Positions 26,727-34,685 of a stretch of 64,000 nt of DNA are shown here, piece after piece. The notes beneath the pieces were generated by a model, which saw only the letters and a list, made by a program, of their open reading frames with translations, made no database searches and had not been told where the DNA came from. Origin of the DNA: Streptomyces smaragdinus. GTDB taxonomy: Bacteria; Actinomycetota; Actinomycetes; Streptomycetales; Streptomycetaceae. Numbering within the stretch: the stretch's first letter is position 1; each line of letters starts with the position of its first letter. The translations under genes were made by a program, and so were the position numbers. The DNA is taken from contig NZ_WEGJ01000028.1 in NCBI RefSeq assembly GCF_009604385.1, positions 25,755 to 89,754 on the forward strand, written 5' to 3'.

Positions 26727-28190
26727 TCACCGGTACTCCGACAGCCTGCGGCCGATGCCGAGCAGGGCTCCCGCGGCGCCCAGCACCGCGAGCACCGCGG
26801 CACCGATCCACAGTCCGCCCAGGGCGTCCCGGCCGTCGGCGGCCGCCGCGTCGAACTGCTGCTGTTCGTGGTCGATGGCCTGCGCCAGCGCCTTGTTGAC
26901 GACGTCGAAGCACTCGCCGGTGGCCTTCTCGTTCGCGCCGCCGATCACCTGGTGCACGGCCTTGTCGTAGTTGCCGGCGTTGTCGGCCTCGAGCATCGCC
27001 TTGTGCCGGGTCTGCCACTCGCGTACTCCGTCGACGGCTTTCTCCACGGGCACCCGGCCCGCGTCGTCGTCGCCGGCCAGCGCGAGGGCCTTCTCCATCA
27101 GGGAGTCGTCGAGCGTCTCGGCGTCCTTCCCGGCCAGGTCCGTCATGCTCGCGCCGTAGTCCACCTCGTACGCGTCCTGGTCGTTCCCCTTGGTCACCGC
27201 GCCGCGGGAGACCATCTTCAGCCCCTCGTTGCCGTGGGCCTTCAGGGACTCGATCCGCGCCTGGTTGAGGACCATCAGCGACTGCGCGCCGTTCTTGTCG
27301 GAGTCGTTCAGCCCCGCCCGGGCGAGCGTGTGGCCGACCGCCAGCCAGAGCAGCACCACCGCGGTCAGCGCCGAGGCGACCACCATGCCCTGGTTGAACA
27401 CCCGGTTCGTCCGCCGGTAGTGCCGGCGCTGCGCCCAGAGAAGGACCCCCAGCGCCACCACGCCGAGGGCGAGCGCGAGCCAGGGCCAGCTCTTCGCCGC
27501 CGCGTAGTCGTCGTTCAGCTGGGCGGTCTCCGCCTCGTACAGCTCCGAGGCGGCCGGCAGCAGCTTCTCGTCCATCAGCCCGTTGGCATACCGCAGATAG
27601 GCGCCGCCCAGCGGCAGGCCCTGGCGGTTGTTGGCGCGGGCCGTCTCGATCGCGGCCGTGTACTGCGGGAGCCAGCGGTTGATCTCGGTGATCTTCGTCC
27701 GGGCCGCCGCCGCGCCCTGGCTGTTCGCCGCGGCCCGTACCAGCAGCGTGCCCGCCTGGTCGATGTCGTCCTCGTACCGCTTGCGCACCTCGCGCGGCTC
27801 CTCGCCGCCGGCCAGGAAGCCGCTGGCGGCCGTGGTGTTGGCGTCCGCGAGGGAGCGGTAGATCTCGGCGGCGTCCCGGCTCAGCGGCTGGCTGCGCAGC
27901 AGTACGTCGTCGGCGGCGGACGACCGGTCCGTGACCTGCCAGGCCGTCACGGCGCCGAACACCACCACCAGCACGGCCAGGACCGCCCCGATGATCCGCA
28001 GCCGGCCCGGCTCGGTCACCGCCGCCCTGCGGAAACGATCCATCCCCTCGGCGAACGCGCTGCGCCGCTCCGGCGGCGCGGCGGACGGCGGCGGGACCGG
28101 CGGGCCCCCGGGACCTGGCTGCGCGGGCACGGCGGCAGCCGCCGGCTGCACCGGCGGCGCCGCACTGCCGGCGGGCGACGGGTACGACAC
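26727..28190 (-). CDS. glnX: GlnX-like four-span membrane sensor
   Basis: Encodes 487 residues. A Pro/Ala-rich cytoplasmic N-terminus (1-60) leads into membrane span 1 (about 65-85) and a helical extracytoplasmic domain. Spans 2 and 3 are separated by a short basic loop (WAQRRHYRRTNRVF). A second helical extracytoplasmic domain and span 4 (about 455-480) end the protein. This topology and the order glnX-glnH-pknG match M. tuberculosis Rv0412c-Rv0411c-Rv0410c, where GlnX relays amino-acid binding by GlnH to PknG. GTG 28190 is chosen because GGGGGAGG lies 4 nt upstream. It is the first gene of the operon. Confidence 0.85.
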   Translation of the reverse strand: MSYPSPAGSAAPPVQPAAAAVPAQPGPGGPPVPPPSAAPPERRSAFAEGMDRFRRAAVTEPGRLRIIGAVLAVLVVVFGAVTAWQVTDRSSAADDVLLRSQPLSRDAAEIYRSLADANTTAASGFLAGGEEPREVRKRYEDDIDQAGTLLVRAAANSQGAAAARTKITEINRWLPQYTAAIETARANNRQGLPLGGAYLRYANGLMDEKLLPAASELYEAETAQLNDDYAAAKSWPWLALALGVVALGVLLWAQRRHYRRTNRVFNQGMVVASALTAVVLLWLAVGHTLARAGLNDSDKNGAQSLMVLNQARIESLKAHGNEGLKMVSRGAVTKGNDQDAYEVDYGASMTDLAGKDAETLDDSLMEKALALAGDDDAGRVPVEKAVDGVREWQTRHKAMLEADNAGNYDKAVHQVIGGANEKATGECFDVVNKALAQAIDHEQQQFDAAAADGRDALGGLWIGAAVLAVLGAAGALLGIGRRLSEYR

Positions 28191-28396
28191 GAGACCTCCC
28201 CCTGTGGTCACTTGCTCACCGCCCCACCATACGGGCGGCGCGTGACACCGCTGTCGAGTATGGCCGCGAGTGCGTGTGGCCACACCATTTATGACGGGAT
28301 CTTGTTCGTATTGCGACAGAAGTCCCGGCCGGTAGTTCGACGATGCGTGTCTGCTCATTCATACGCGACACAAGCCTGCGGCGGTTCCCGCCGATC

Positions 28397-28402
28397 TAGA
28401 CT
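28397..28402 (+). promoter_or_regulatory. -10 box for a likely leaderless mRNA
   Basis: TAGACT ends 6 nt before ATG 28409, which has no Shine-Dalgarno sequence. Transcription starting about 7 nt downstream of the box would begin at the ATG, a common arrangement in Streptomyces. Confidence 0.6.
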
Positions 28403-28408
28403 CCCACC

Positions 28409-29635
28409 ATGGACGACGCCGACTTCGGGGAGTCCCTCGCCACCGGGCAGCGTTCGCTCGGGGACACGGGGCTCGACTATCCGCTCTGGCCGCCCCTGAC
28501 GTCCGGCTGCCCCCGGACGAGCACGCCCGAGGTGGCCTACCCCCTCGAGGTCACCTACGCCTACGAGGCCCTCGACCCCGCCCTGTTCACCCCCACCGCC
28601 GTCCCGGGCGGCACCGGCCTCGAACGGTGGGCGCCCCTGCTGCCGCCGCTGCGGGCGCCGGGGCTGGGGGAGGGCGGCACCCCGCTGATCGGCCTGGGCG
28701 ACGGGGTGTACGTCAAGGACGAGTCCCGCAACCCCACCTGGAGCCACAAGGACCGCCTCAACCGGGTGGCCGTGAGCGCCGCGATCGGCGCCGGCGCGCC
28801 CGGGATCGTCGTCGCCTCCTCCGGCAACCACGGCGCCTCCGCCGCCGCCTACGCCGCCCGCGCGGGCCTGCGCTGCGTCGTCCTCAACGCCACCGCCCCG
28901 CCCGCCGTGCGGTCCTTCCTCCGGGGCTACGGCGCGGCGGTGCTCCCGGTCACCCCCGACCACACCTGGGCGCTCACCACCCAGCTCGTCGAACGCCTGG
29001 GTTTCCACCCCGTGAGCAACCGCACCGTCACCCACACCGGCCACCCCTTCGGCCCCGAGGGCTACAAGACCATCGCGTACGAGATCTTCCTCGACCTCGG
29101 CGTCCCCGAGGCGGTGTACGTCCCCACCGGCTACGCGGAGACCCTCTTCGGCGTCTGGAAGGGCTTCGCCGAACTGCGCGCCCTCGGCCTGACCACCGTC
29201 GTCCCCCGCCTGTACGCCTGCGAACCGGCCGCCGGCGGCCCCCTGCACGCCGCCCTCGGCGCCGGCACCCCCGCCGCGTCCGTCACCGTGGGCACGACCG
29301 ACGCGTACGGCATCGCCTGCCCGGTGGGCGGCTACCGCGGGGTGCACGCCGTCACGGAGTCCGGCGGCGGGGCGCTGCTCGTGACCGACGACGAGATGCG
29401 CGCCGCCCGGGCCGAGCTGGGCCGGGCGGGACTGTGGACGGAGCTCTCCGCCGCCGCGGGCCTGGCGGGGCTGCGGCAGCGGGGCGGACCACCGGCGGAC
29501 GGGCCGGTGGTGGTCGTGTCGACGTCCGGCGGCTTCAAGGACCGGACGACCGGGGCCGGGGAGCAGCCGGAGCCGATGGACCCCTCGTGGGGGAGCGTGG
29601 CGGCGGCGCTGCGGGAGGCGGGGATCGACGTCTAG
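28409..29635 (+). CDS. PLP-dependent threonine synthase/diaminopropionate-lyase-like enzyme
   Basis: Encodes 408 residues of fold-type II PLP enzyme. The Schiff-base lysine is in NPTWSHKDRLNR, the cofactor phosphate or carboxylate loop is SSGNHGAS (about 133-140), and a C-terminal STSGGFKDR loop closes the site. The N-terminal part keeps the threonine-synthase pattern LDYPLWPPLTSGCP. Threonine synthase normally sits with hom and thrB; none is here, so the substrate could differ. It is divergent from glnX, and the intergenic 28191-28408 would carry both promoters. Confidence 0.85.
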   Translation: MDDADFGESLATGQRSLGDTGLDYPLWPPLTSGCPRTSTPEVAYPLEVTYAYEALDPALFTPTAVPGGTGLERWAPLLPPLRAPGLGEGGTPLIGLGDGVYVKDESRNPTWSHKDRLNRVAVSAAIGAGAPGIVVASSGNHGASAAAYAARAGLRCVVLNATAPPAVRSFLRGYGAAVLPVTPDHTWALTTQLVERLGFHPVSNRTVTHTGHPFGPEGYKTIAYEIFLDLGVPEAVYVPTGYAETLFGVWKGFAELRALGLTTVVPRLYACEPAAGGPLHAALGAGTPAASVTVGTTDAYGIACPVGGYRGVHAVTESGGGALLVTDDEMRAARAELGRAGLWTELSAAAGLAGLRQRGGPPADGPVVVVSTSGGFKDRTTGAGEQPEPMDPSWGSVAAALREAGIDV

Positions 29636-29677
29636 CGCCGGTCACCCGCCTCCGCGAGCTCACGCAGAGCGAACAAA

Positions 29678-29717
29678 GGCCCGGATCTAAGCGGCGGGAA
29701 CGCCGTCGATCCGGGCC
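29678..29717 (-). terminator. Intrinsic terminator overlapping the HNH gene stop
   Basis: GGCCCGGATC (29678-29687) pairs with GATCCGGGCC (29708-29717). Read on the minus strand, the second arm is followed by TTTGTTC, so this is a Rho-independent type signal. The stop codon (29687-29689) lies at the base of the arm, so the last codons of the gene are part of the stem-loop. Confidence 0.75.
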
Positions 29718-30226
29718 AGGGCCTCGTCCGCGCCGAATGGCTGCAGGTAAGGCAGCCAGCGCGGGTCCCTATGGCCCGTCCCGATGATCCGCCACGCGAG
29801 CCCCGACGGCGGCGCGGGCTGATGGCGCAGCCGCCAGCCGAGCTCCGCGATATGGCGGTCCGCCTTGACGTGGTTGCAGCGGCGGCACGCGGCCACCACG
29901 TTGTCCCAGCGGTGCTGGCCGCCCCGGGAACGCGGGATGACGTGGTCGACGCTGGTGGCGACCGCGCCGCAGTAGGCGCAGCGCCCGCCGTCGCGGGCGA
30001 ACAGGGCGCGGCGGGTCAGCGGTACGGGCCCCCGGTAGGGGACCCGCACGAAGCGTTTCAGGCGGACCACGCTGGGCGCGGCGACGACTTTCGTGGCGCT
30101 GTGCAGAAAGGCGCCCGAGTCCTCCAGGCTGACGGCCTTGCCGTCAAGCACGAGGACGAGCGCTCGGCGAAGCGGTACGACGCCGAGCGGCTCGTACGAC
30201 GCGTTGAGGACCAGGACATGCGGCAC
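29687..30226 (-). CDS. HNH endonuclease
   Basis: A 179-residue protein. N-terminal segment VLVLNASYEPLGVVPLRRALVLVL, then the HNH domain: CAYCG, DHVIPRSRGG, DNVVAACRRCNHVKADR, in which the Asp-His pair, Asn and four zinc cysteines are intact. This stand-alone HNH family is widespread and conserved in actinomycetes. Its role is not established, but DNA cleavage or repair is expected from the fold. It is a single gene with its own terminator. Confidence 0.93.
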   Translation of the reverse strand: MPHVLVLNASYEPLGVVPLRRALVLVLDGKAVSLEDSGAFLHSATKVVAAPSVVRLKRFVRVPYRGPVPLTRRALFARDGGRCAYCGAVATSVDHVIPRSRGGQHRWDNVVAACRRCNHVKADRHIAELGWRLRHQPAPPSGLAWRIIGTGHRDPRWLPYLQPFGADEALARIDGVPAA

Positions 30227-30446
30227 GGTGCCTCCTCATACGCCGGCGGCGCGTGGCTCGCGCCGTGGACGATCTGGTCACAGTGTGTCCCGGCGCACTC
30301 TGTTCGCGCCACCACGGACAGGTAAACGGGGCAGGGAACGTGACGTAGATCGCAGACCGCGTCGCACCCCCGGGAGCCCTGCTCGTACGCATGATCCCCG
30401 CAACCGGGGCGGTCCACACCCCCGTTGGCGGGCGGTCTTCTCCGGG

Positions 30447-30478
30447 CCTTCCGGGCGGCCGGAAGGGCTCCGGATACT
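30447..30478 (+). promoter_or_regulatory. Hairpin and -10-like box upstream of the MscS gene
   Basis: CCTTCCGG (30447-30454) and CCGGAAGG (30459-30466) form an 8-bp inverted repeat with loop GCGG. GATACT at 30473-30478, 39 nt before GTG 30518, could serve as -10. Nothing else was seen in the 290-nt gap 30227-30517. Confidence 0.4.
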
Positions 30479-30517
30479 GTGGTGGGGTCCCGCGCCCCGC
30501 TCCCGGAAGGCCCCGCA

Positions 30518-31543
30518 GTGCTCTCGTCAGCCGCCGCCCCGCACACCTCCGCCTCGGCGGCCGAAGCCTTCGCGGCGGCCGGCTGGATCCACCGGAACTG
30601 GGAGAACTGGACGGCGGCCGGGCTGCGGATCGTGCTGATCCTGGCGATCGCCGTGGTGCTGCGGACGCTGGTGCGGCGGATGCTGACCCGGCTCATACAG
30701 CGGATGAACCGGACCGCGGAGGCCGTGGAGGACACGGCGCTCGGCGGCTTCCTGGTCAACGCCGAGCGGCGCCGCCAGCGGTCGGAGGCCATCGGCTCGG
30801 TGCTGCGCTCCGTGGCGTCGTTCATGATCCTCGGCACGGCGTTCCTGATGGTCCTCAGCCAGCTGAAGATCGACCTCGCGCCGCTGCTCGCGTCCGCGGG
30901 TGTCGCGGGTGTGGCGATCGGCTTCGGCGCGCGCAACCTCGTCACGGACTTCCTCTCGGGAGTCTTCATGATCGTCGAGGACCAGTACGGGGTCGGCGAC
31001 ACCATCGACGCGGGCGTCGCCTCCGGCGAGGTCGTCGAGGTCGGGCTGCGGGTGACGAAGCTGCGCGGGGACAACGGCGAGGTCTGGTACGTGCGCAACG
31101 GCGAGGTCAAGCGCATCGGCAACCTCTCCCAGGGCTGGTCCACGGCCTGCGTCGACGTCCAGATCCGGCACGACGCGGACCTCGACCGGGTGCGGCGGCT
31201 CATCGCGGAGACCGGCGAGGAGCTGGCGAAGACGGAGCCGTTCGCCGAGCAGCTGTGGGGGCCGGTGGAGGTCCTGGGGCTGTCCGAGGTGACGCTGGAG
31301 TCGGTGGTGCTGCGGGTGCAGGCCAAGACGATGCCGGGGAAGGCCGTGGACGTGGAGCGGGAGCTGCGCTGGCGGATCAAGCGGTCGCTGGACGCGGTCG
31401 GGATCCGGATGCAGGCGTCGGTGCCGGCGCCCGCGGCGGGGACGGAGGACCTGACGGCGACGGTGGCGCCGCCGTCGGCGCTGGCCAATCCGGCGTCGCC
31501 GCAGTCGTCGGTGGCTTCGCCGATCGTGCCGCCGAAGGGGTAG
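30518..31543 (+). CDS. Small-conductance mechanosensitive channel, MscS family
   Basis: A 341-residue membrane protein. Hydrophobic spans lie near 33-52 (LRIVLILAIAVVL) and 93-125. The pore-lining third helix and beta domain are recognisable as VAGVAIGFGARNLVTDFLSG followed by FMIVEDQYGVGDTI. The C-terminal cytosolic alpha/beta cage runs to about 300 and a Pro/Ser-rich tail ends the chain. It would release solutes on hypo-osmotic shock. GTG 30518 is chosen because GGAAGG lies 7-8 nt upstream; an in-frame TTG at 30425 would extend into poorly conserved sequence. Confidence 0.9.
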   Translation: MLSSAAAPHTSASAAEAFAAAGWIHRNWENWTAAGLRIVLILAIAVVLRTLVRRMLTRLIQRMNRTAEAVEDTALGGFLVNAERRRQRSEAIGSVLRSVASFMILGTAFLMVLSQLKIDLAPLLASAGVAGVAIGFGARNLVTDFLSGVFMIVEDQYGVGDTIDAGVASGEVVEVGLRVTKLRGDNGEVWYVRNGEVKRIGNLSQGWSTACVDVQIRHDADLDRVRRLIAETGEELAKTEPFAEQLWGPVEVLGLSEVTLESVVLRVQAKTMPGKAVDVERELRWRIKRSLDAVGIRMQASVPAPAAGTEDLTATVAPPSALANPASPQSSVASPIVPPKG

Positions 31544-31593
31544 GGCGGGGGTTACAGGGCTGGGCCCCCGCGGTCCCGGGCTCGAGCCGCGCG

Positions 31594-31627
31594 GCCTTCG
31601 GTTCCGGTCTCGCGCCTTCGGTTCCGG
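31594..31627. repeat. Short tandem repeat, 20-bp period
   Basis: GCCTTCGGTTCCGG occurs at 31594-31607 and again at 31614-31627 in the gap between the MscS and hydrolase-like genes. Two units only; a further partial unit (GGTTGCCGGG) follows. Confidence 0.5.
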
Positions 31628-31710
31628 GTTGCCGGGCATGAGCCGGTGGCCCGGGTACGGGTCACTCGGTTGCCGCTGTGGCGTCGCCGGGGGGCGGTCG
31701 GGGGTCGCCA

Positions 31711-32985
31711 ATGGGGAGTATGTCCGACGACATAGCCCCCGTTCGCATGCCCCGCGGCGACACCGCTCACGGTGTCCTCGCCCGTGAGCTCGCCGAGGCC
31801 GCGGCCGCCGTGCGCGGTGCGGGGCGGGAGGCCGCCGCCGTGCTGAGCGATCCCCTGTTCCTGCGGTCCCTGCTGCGCCGTCCCGTGAGCGGTGCGCGGA
31901 GTCTGCGGGCGCTCGGCCGGGCGCTGGCCCGGCGGGACGGGCTCGGGTACACCGGGGGCGCCGGGGCGGTGGCCGGGCGGCGGGGGCTGGGGGAGGAGCT
32001 CGCCGTGGCGTCGCTGCGGCTGCGGCTCGGAGGGTCGGCGGAGCTCGCCGGTGCCGTCGCCGCCGGTGACTCCCGGCGCGCGGGGCGGATCCTGCGGCGG
32101 CCGGTGGCGGGCGGGGGCGGGCTGCAGGCGCTCGCGGGGCTGGTGGCGGAGGCGGACGCGTGGGGTGCGCTCACCGACCGGAACCCCTTCAACGACGCGG
32201 CGGCCTGGGCGGTGGTCACCGGGCGCCCGGCGGACCCCGTGCGGCGGCCCAAGCGCGCCCGCGTCCGCCGCCGGCTGCGGCCCCTCGCGGCCCGGCGCCG
32301 CTGTGCGCGGCTGCCCGGTGTGTGCGTGACCCCGCCGCGGCCCGGCGGCATCGGGATGCTGCTGCGGGGGCTGGGCACGCTGGGGTACGACGGCCGGCTC
32401 GCCGTCCTGCGGGTGCGGGCGGGGGACGGGGTCGAGCGGTACGTCGCGCTCCTGCCCGGGCGTGATCCGGGCTCGGCGGCCAGCCCCCGGGCGCTGTGCG
32501 ACGCGGTGGCCGCGCGGGCGGCCGGGGCGTCCGCGTACGTCCGGGGGGCGCACCGGGCGCTGGGGGAGGTGCTGCCCCTCGACGCCGAGGTGGCGCTCGT
32601 GGGGCACGGGGCGGGCGGGGTGGTCGCGATGTGCCTGGCCGGGACGGCCGAGGTCAACGACGCGTGGCAGGTGACGCATGTGGTCGCCGTGGGGGCGCCG
32701 CTCGGTCCGCGGCGGGCGTACGACCCGCGGACGCAGGTGATCAGCCTGGTCAACGAGCACGACGTGGTGCCGGGGCTGGCGGGGCGGGGGCCCGTGCCCG
32801 CGGAGTGGGTGTCGATCACGTGGGCGGATCCCTCGTACGACTTCCCCGTCAGCCACGGGGTGGGGGTGTACGCGGACAACCTCGAGCGGCTGGTGCCGGA
32901 GGAGCGGGACCGGGTGGACGCGATGCTCGCCGACTACGTCGGCTCGGTGCTGGAGACGGCCGTGTTCCGGCTGCCGGCCGCGTGA
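31711..32985 (+). CDS. Alpha/beta-hydrolase-like protein lacking the nucleophile
   Basis: A 424-residue cytosolic protein. The C-terminal half (about 215-415) resembles class 3 lipase or alpha/beta-hydrolase folds: strand VALVGHG, elbow GHGAG (298-302), Asp351 in NEHDVVP and His382 in SHGVG. The elbow should be G-x-Ser-x-G; here position 300 is Gly, encoded GGG, so the Ser nucleophile is missing while Asp and His remain. The N-terminal half is helical and Arg/Ala-rich. Either a pseudoenzyme or a binding protein. ATG 31711 is used; ATG 31720 is possible. The gene overlaps the next by GTGA. Confidence 0.78.
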   Translation: MGSMSDDIAPVRMPRGDTAHGVLARELAEAAAAVRGAGREAAAVLSDPLFLRSLLRRPVSGARSLRALGRALARRDGLGYTGGAGAVAGRRGLGEELAVASLRLRLGGSAELAGAVAAGDSRRAGRILRRPVAGGGGLQALAGLVAEADAWGALTDRNPFNDAAAWAVVTGRPADPVRRPKRARVRRRLRPLAARRRCARLPGVCVTPPRPGGIGMLLRGLGTLGYDGRLAVLRVRAGDGVERYVALLPGRDPGSAASPRALCDAVAARAAGASAYVRGAHRALGEVLPLDAEVALVGHGAGGVVAMCLAGTAEVNDAWQVTHVVAVGAPLGPRRAYDPRTQVISLVNEHDVVPGLAGRGPVPAEWVSITWADPSYDFPVSHGVGVYADNLERLVPEERDRVDAMLADYVGSVLETAVFRLPAA

Positions 32986-33212
32986 GCGGGGGTGAGGGTC
33001 TGCCGGCTGCCTCCGCCCGGTGGTCGGAGCGGATCCGTGCGCAGGCCGTCGAGCTGCGGGCTCGTGCGGCGCGGCTCCGGGATCTCGCTCCCGCGAGCGG
33101 CGGCGGCCCTGTGGCCGCGGAGCTGCGGTCCCACGCCCGTCGCTGTGACTCCGCGGCGGAGTCCCTGGCCCGGGCGGCGGAGGCGTTGGCCCGCCACGAG
33201 GCCGCGCCGTAG
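32982..33212 (+). CDS. Small helical protein coupled to the hydrolase-like gene
   Basis: Encodes 76 residues starting at GTG 32982, whose last bases overlap the TGA of the preceding gene, a typical translational coupling. The sequence is helical with alternating Arg/Ala/Glu (IRAQAVELRARAARLRDL and AAESLARAAEALARH), suggesting a short coiled coil. Coding character (third-position GC) is good. No family recognised; being encoded in step with the hydrolase-like protein it may bind it. Confidence 0.55.
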   Translation: MSGGEGLPAASARWSERIRAQAVELRARAARLRDLAPASGGGPVAAELRSHARRCDSAAESLARAAEALARHEAAP

Positions 33213-33244
33213 ATCGGCTTCGCGCCCGCGGGGGTGCACCCCCG

Positions 33245-33359
33245 AGTCGGCGTTGCGCGCCTCCGGCCTCAAACGCCGGCCGGGCTGGAATGGGGTCTTT
33301 TCGCGCTGTCGGCCTGCGGCCGGACAGTCGGCGCTGCGCGCCTCCGGCCTCAAGCGCCG
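33245..33359. repeat. Two copies of a 34-bp intergenic repeat
   Basis: Copy A at 33245-33278 and copy B at 33326-33359 begin AGTCGGCG and differ at two positions (T/C and A/G). Each contains a CGCGCCTCCGGCCTCAA core. The interval holds a small hairpin, GGCC-TGC-GGCC (33312-33322). Such copies are frequent between Streptomyces genes, in my experience of the genus. They lie upstream of the ROK regulator promoter. Confidence 0.65.
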
Positions 33360-33414
33360 AAAAACGGGCCATTGACGTCCGCCTCCCGGCGGCCGTACCG
33401 TCGACCGCGTCGAC

Positions 33415-33427
33415 AGGAAGGTTTCCT
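33415..33427 (+). promoter_or_regulatory. ROK-type operator upstream of the regulator gene
   Basis: AGGAA-GGT-TTCCT is a near-perfect inverted repeat in the context GACAGGAAGGTTTCCTAAC, 22 nt before ATG 33450. It resembles the GGAAANTTTCC-type sites associated with ROK regulators of amino-sugar and glucoside genes in Streptomyces. Autoregulation and control of the downstream sugar genes is likely. Confidence 0.7.
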
Positions 33428-33449
33428 AACAGTCGAGGTGACCCCCCAC

Positions 33450-34643
33450 ATGGACCACACACCCGGCACCCCCCAGGTCCTGCGCGCCATGAACGACCGT
33501 GCCGCCCTCGACGCCCTCCTCGCCGAAGGCCCCCTCACCCGGGCCGGTGTCGGCCGCATCACCGGGCTGTCCAAGCCCACCGCCTCCCAGCTGCTCGGGC
33601 GGCTGGAGGCCGCCGGTCTCGTCGAGGTCGCCGGGACCAGCTCCGGCAGCCCCGGGCCCGGGGCCCAGCTGTACGCGCTCAATCCCCGCAGAGCCCACGT
33701 CGCCGGGCTCGACGTCACCGCCGACGGGACGAGAGCCGCCGTCGCCGACCTCACCGGGCGCGTCGTCGGGCGGTACCAGCTGGACGCCCCCCAAGGCGCC
33801 GACACCGCCCGGCACGTCGCCGGCGCCGTCGACGGCGCCCTGCACGACGCCGGGCTCACCCGGAGGGAGCTGCACCGGGTCGTCGTCGCCACCCCCGGCG
33901 CCTTCGACCCCGGCAGCGGGCGGCTGCGTTACGCCGCTCACCTTCCCGGGTGGCACGATCCCGCCGTGATCGACGCGGTGGCCGCCGCGCTCGCGCTGCC
34001 CGTCGCGTACGAGAACGACGTCAACCTCGCCGCCGTCGCCGAGCAGGAGCTGGGCGTCGCCCGGGGGCGGGGGGACTTCGTGCTGCTGTGGAACGGCACC
34101 GGCATCGGGGGCGCCCTCGTCATCGGCGGGCGCCTGCACCGCGGGTTCACCGGGGGCGCCGGGGAGTTCGGGTTCCTCCCCGTGCCCGGGACGCCCGTCG
34201 TCCGCAAGGTCGCCGAGGCCGATCGCGGAGGCTTCCAGGACCTCGCCGGCGCCCCCGGAGTCGTCTCCCACGCCCACAGCCTCGGGCTGGACGTGCCCCA
34301 GGGCCGCCCGGCCGACGCCGCCGCCGCGCTGCTGGCCCGGGCCGCCGAAGACCCCGGCGCACCGCGGCACGCCGCCCTCCTCCAGCGCCACGCCACATCC
34401 CTGGCCCTCGGCCTCGCGTCCGTCGTCGCCGTGCTGGACCCGGGGCTGATCGTGCTCTCCGGCCCCCTCAACACCGCCGGCGGCGAGCCCCTGCGCGAGC
34501 TCGTCGCCGCGGAGCTGGCCGACCTCGCCGCCCCCCGGCCCGAGGTCGCCGTGGCCGGGGTGCGCGGCGACCCCGTGCTGCGCGGCGCCCTGGAGGCCGC
34601 GCTCCGTACCACCCGCGACGAGGTGTTCGACACCTCCCGCTGA
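33450..34643 (+). CDS. ROK-family transcriptional regulator
   Basis: Encodes 397 residues. The N-terminal winged HTH (about 15-70; RAGVGRITGLSKPTASQLLGRLE) is followed by a ROK sugar-kinase-like domain with VATPGAF and LLWNGTGIGGALVIGG. The usual zinc motif of ROK proteins (His...CxCGxxGC) is absent: the segment after GGAGEFGFLPV contains no cysteine. It should therefore act as a sugar- or sugar-phosphate-responsive repressor without the structural zinc. ATG 33450 has GAGGTGA 8 nt upstream. It is followed by GH4 and kinase genes that it probably controls. Confidence 0.92.
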   Translation: MDHTPGTPQVLRAMNDRAALDALLAEGPLTRAGVGRITGLSKPTASQLLGRLEAAGLVEVAGTSSGSPGPGAQLYALNPRRAHVAGLDVTADGTRAAVADLTGRVVGRYQLDAPQGADTARHVAGAVDGALHDAGLTRRELHRVVVATPGAFDPGSGRLRYAAHLPGWHDPAVIDAVAAALALPVAYENDVNLAAVAEQELGVARGRGDFVLLWNGTGIGGALVIGGRLHRGFTGGAGEFGFLPVPGTPVVRKVAEADRGGFQDLAGAPGVVSHAHSLGLDVPQGRPADAAAALLARAAEDPGAPRHAALLQRHATSLALGLASVVAVLDPGLIVLSGPLNTAGGEPLRELVAAELADLAAPRPEVAVAGVRGDPVLRGALEAALRTTRDEVFDTSR

Positions 34644-34685
34644 GCCGTTGCGTCACCCGTACCGATCGCAGAGGGGCAAGCCATC

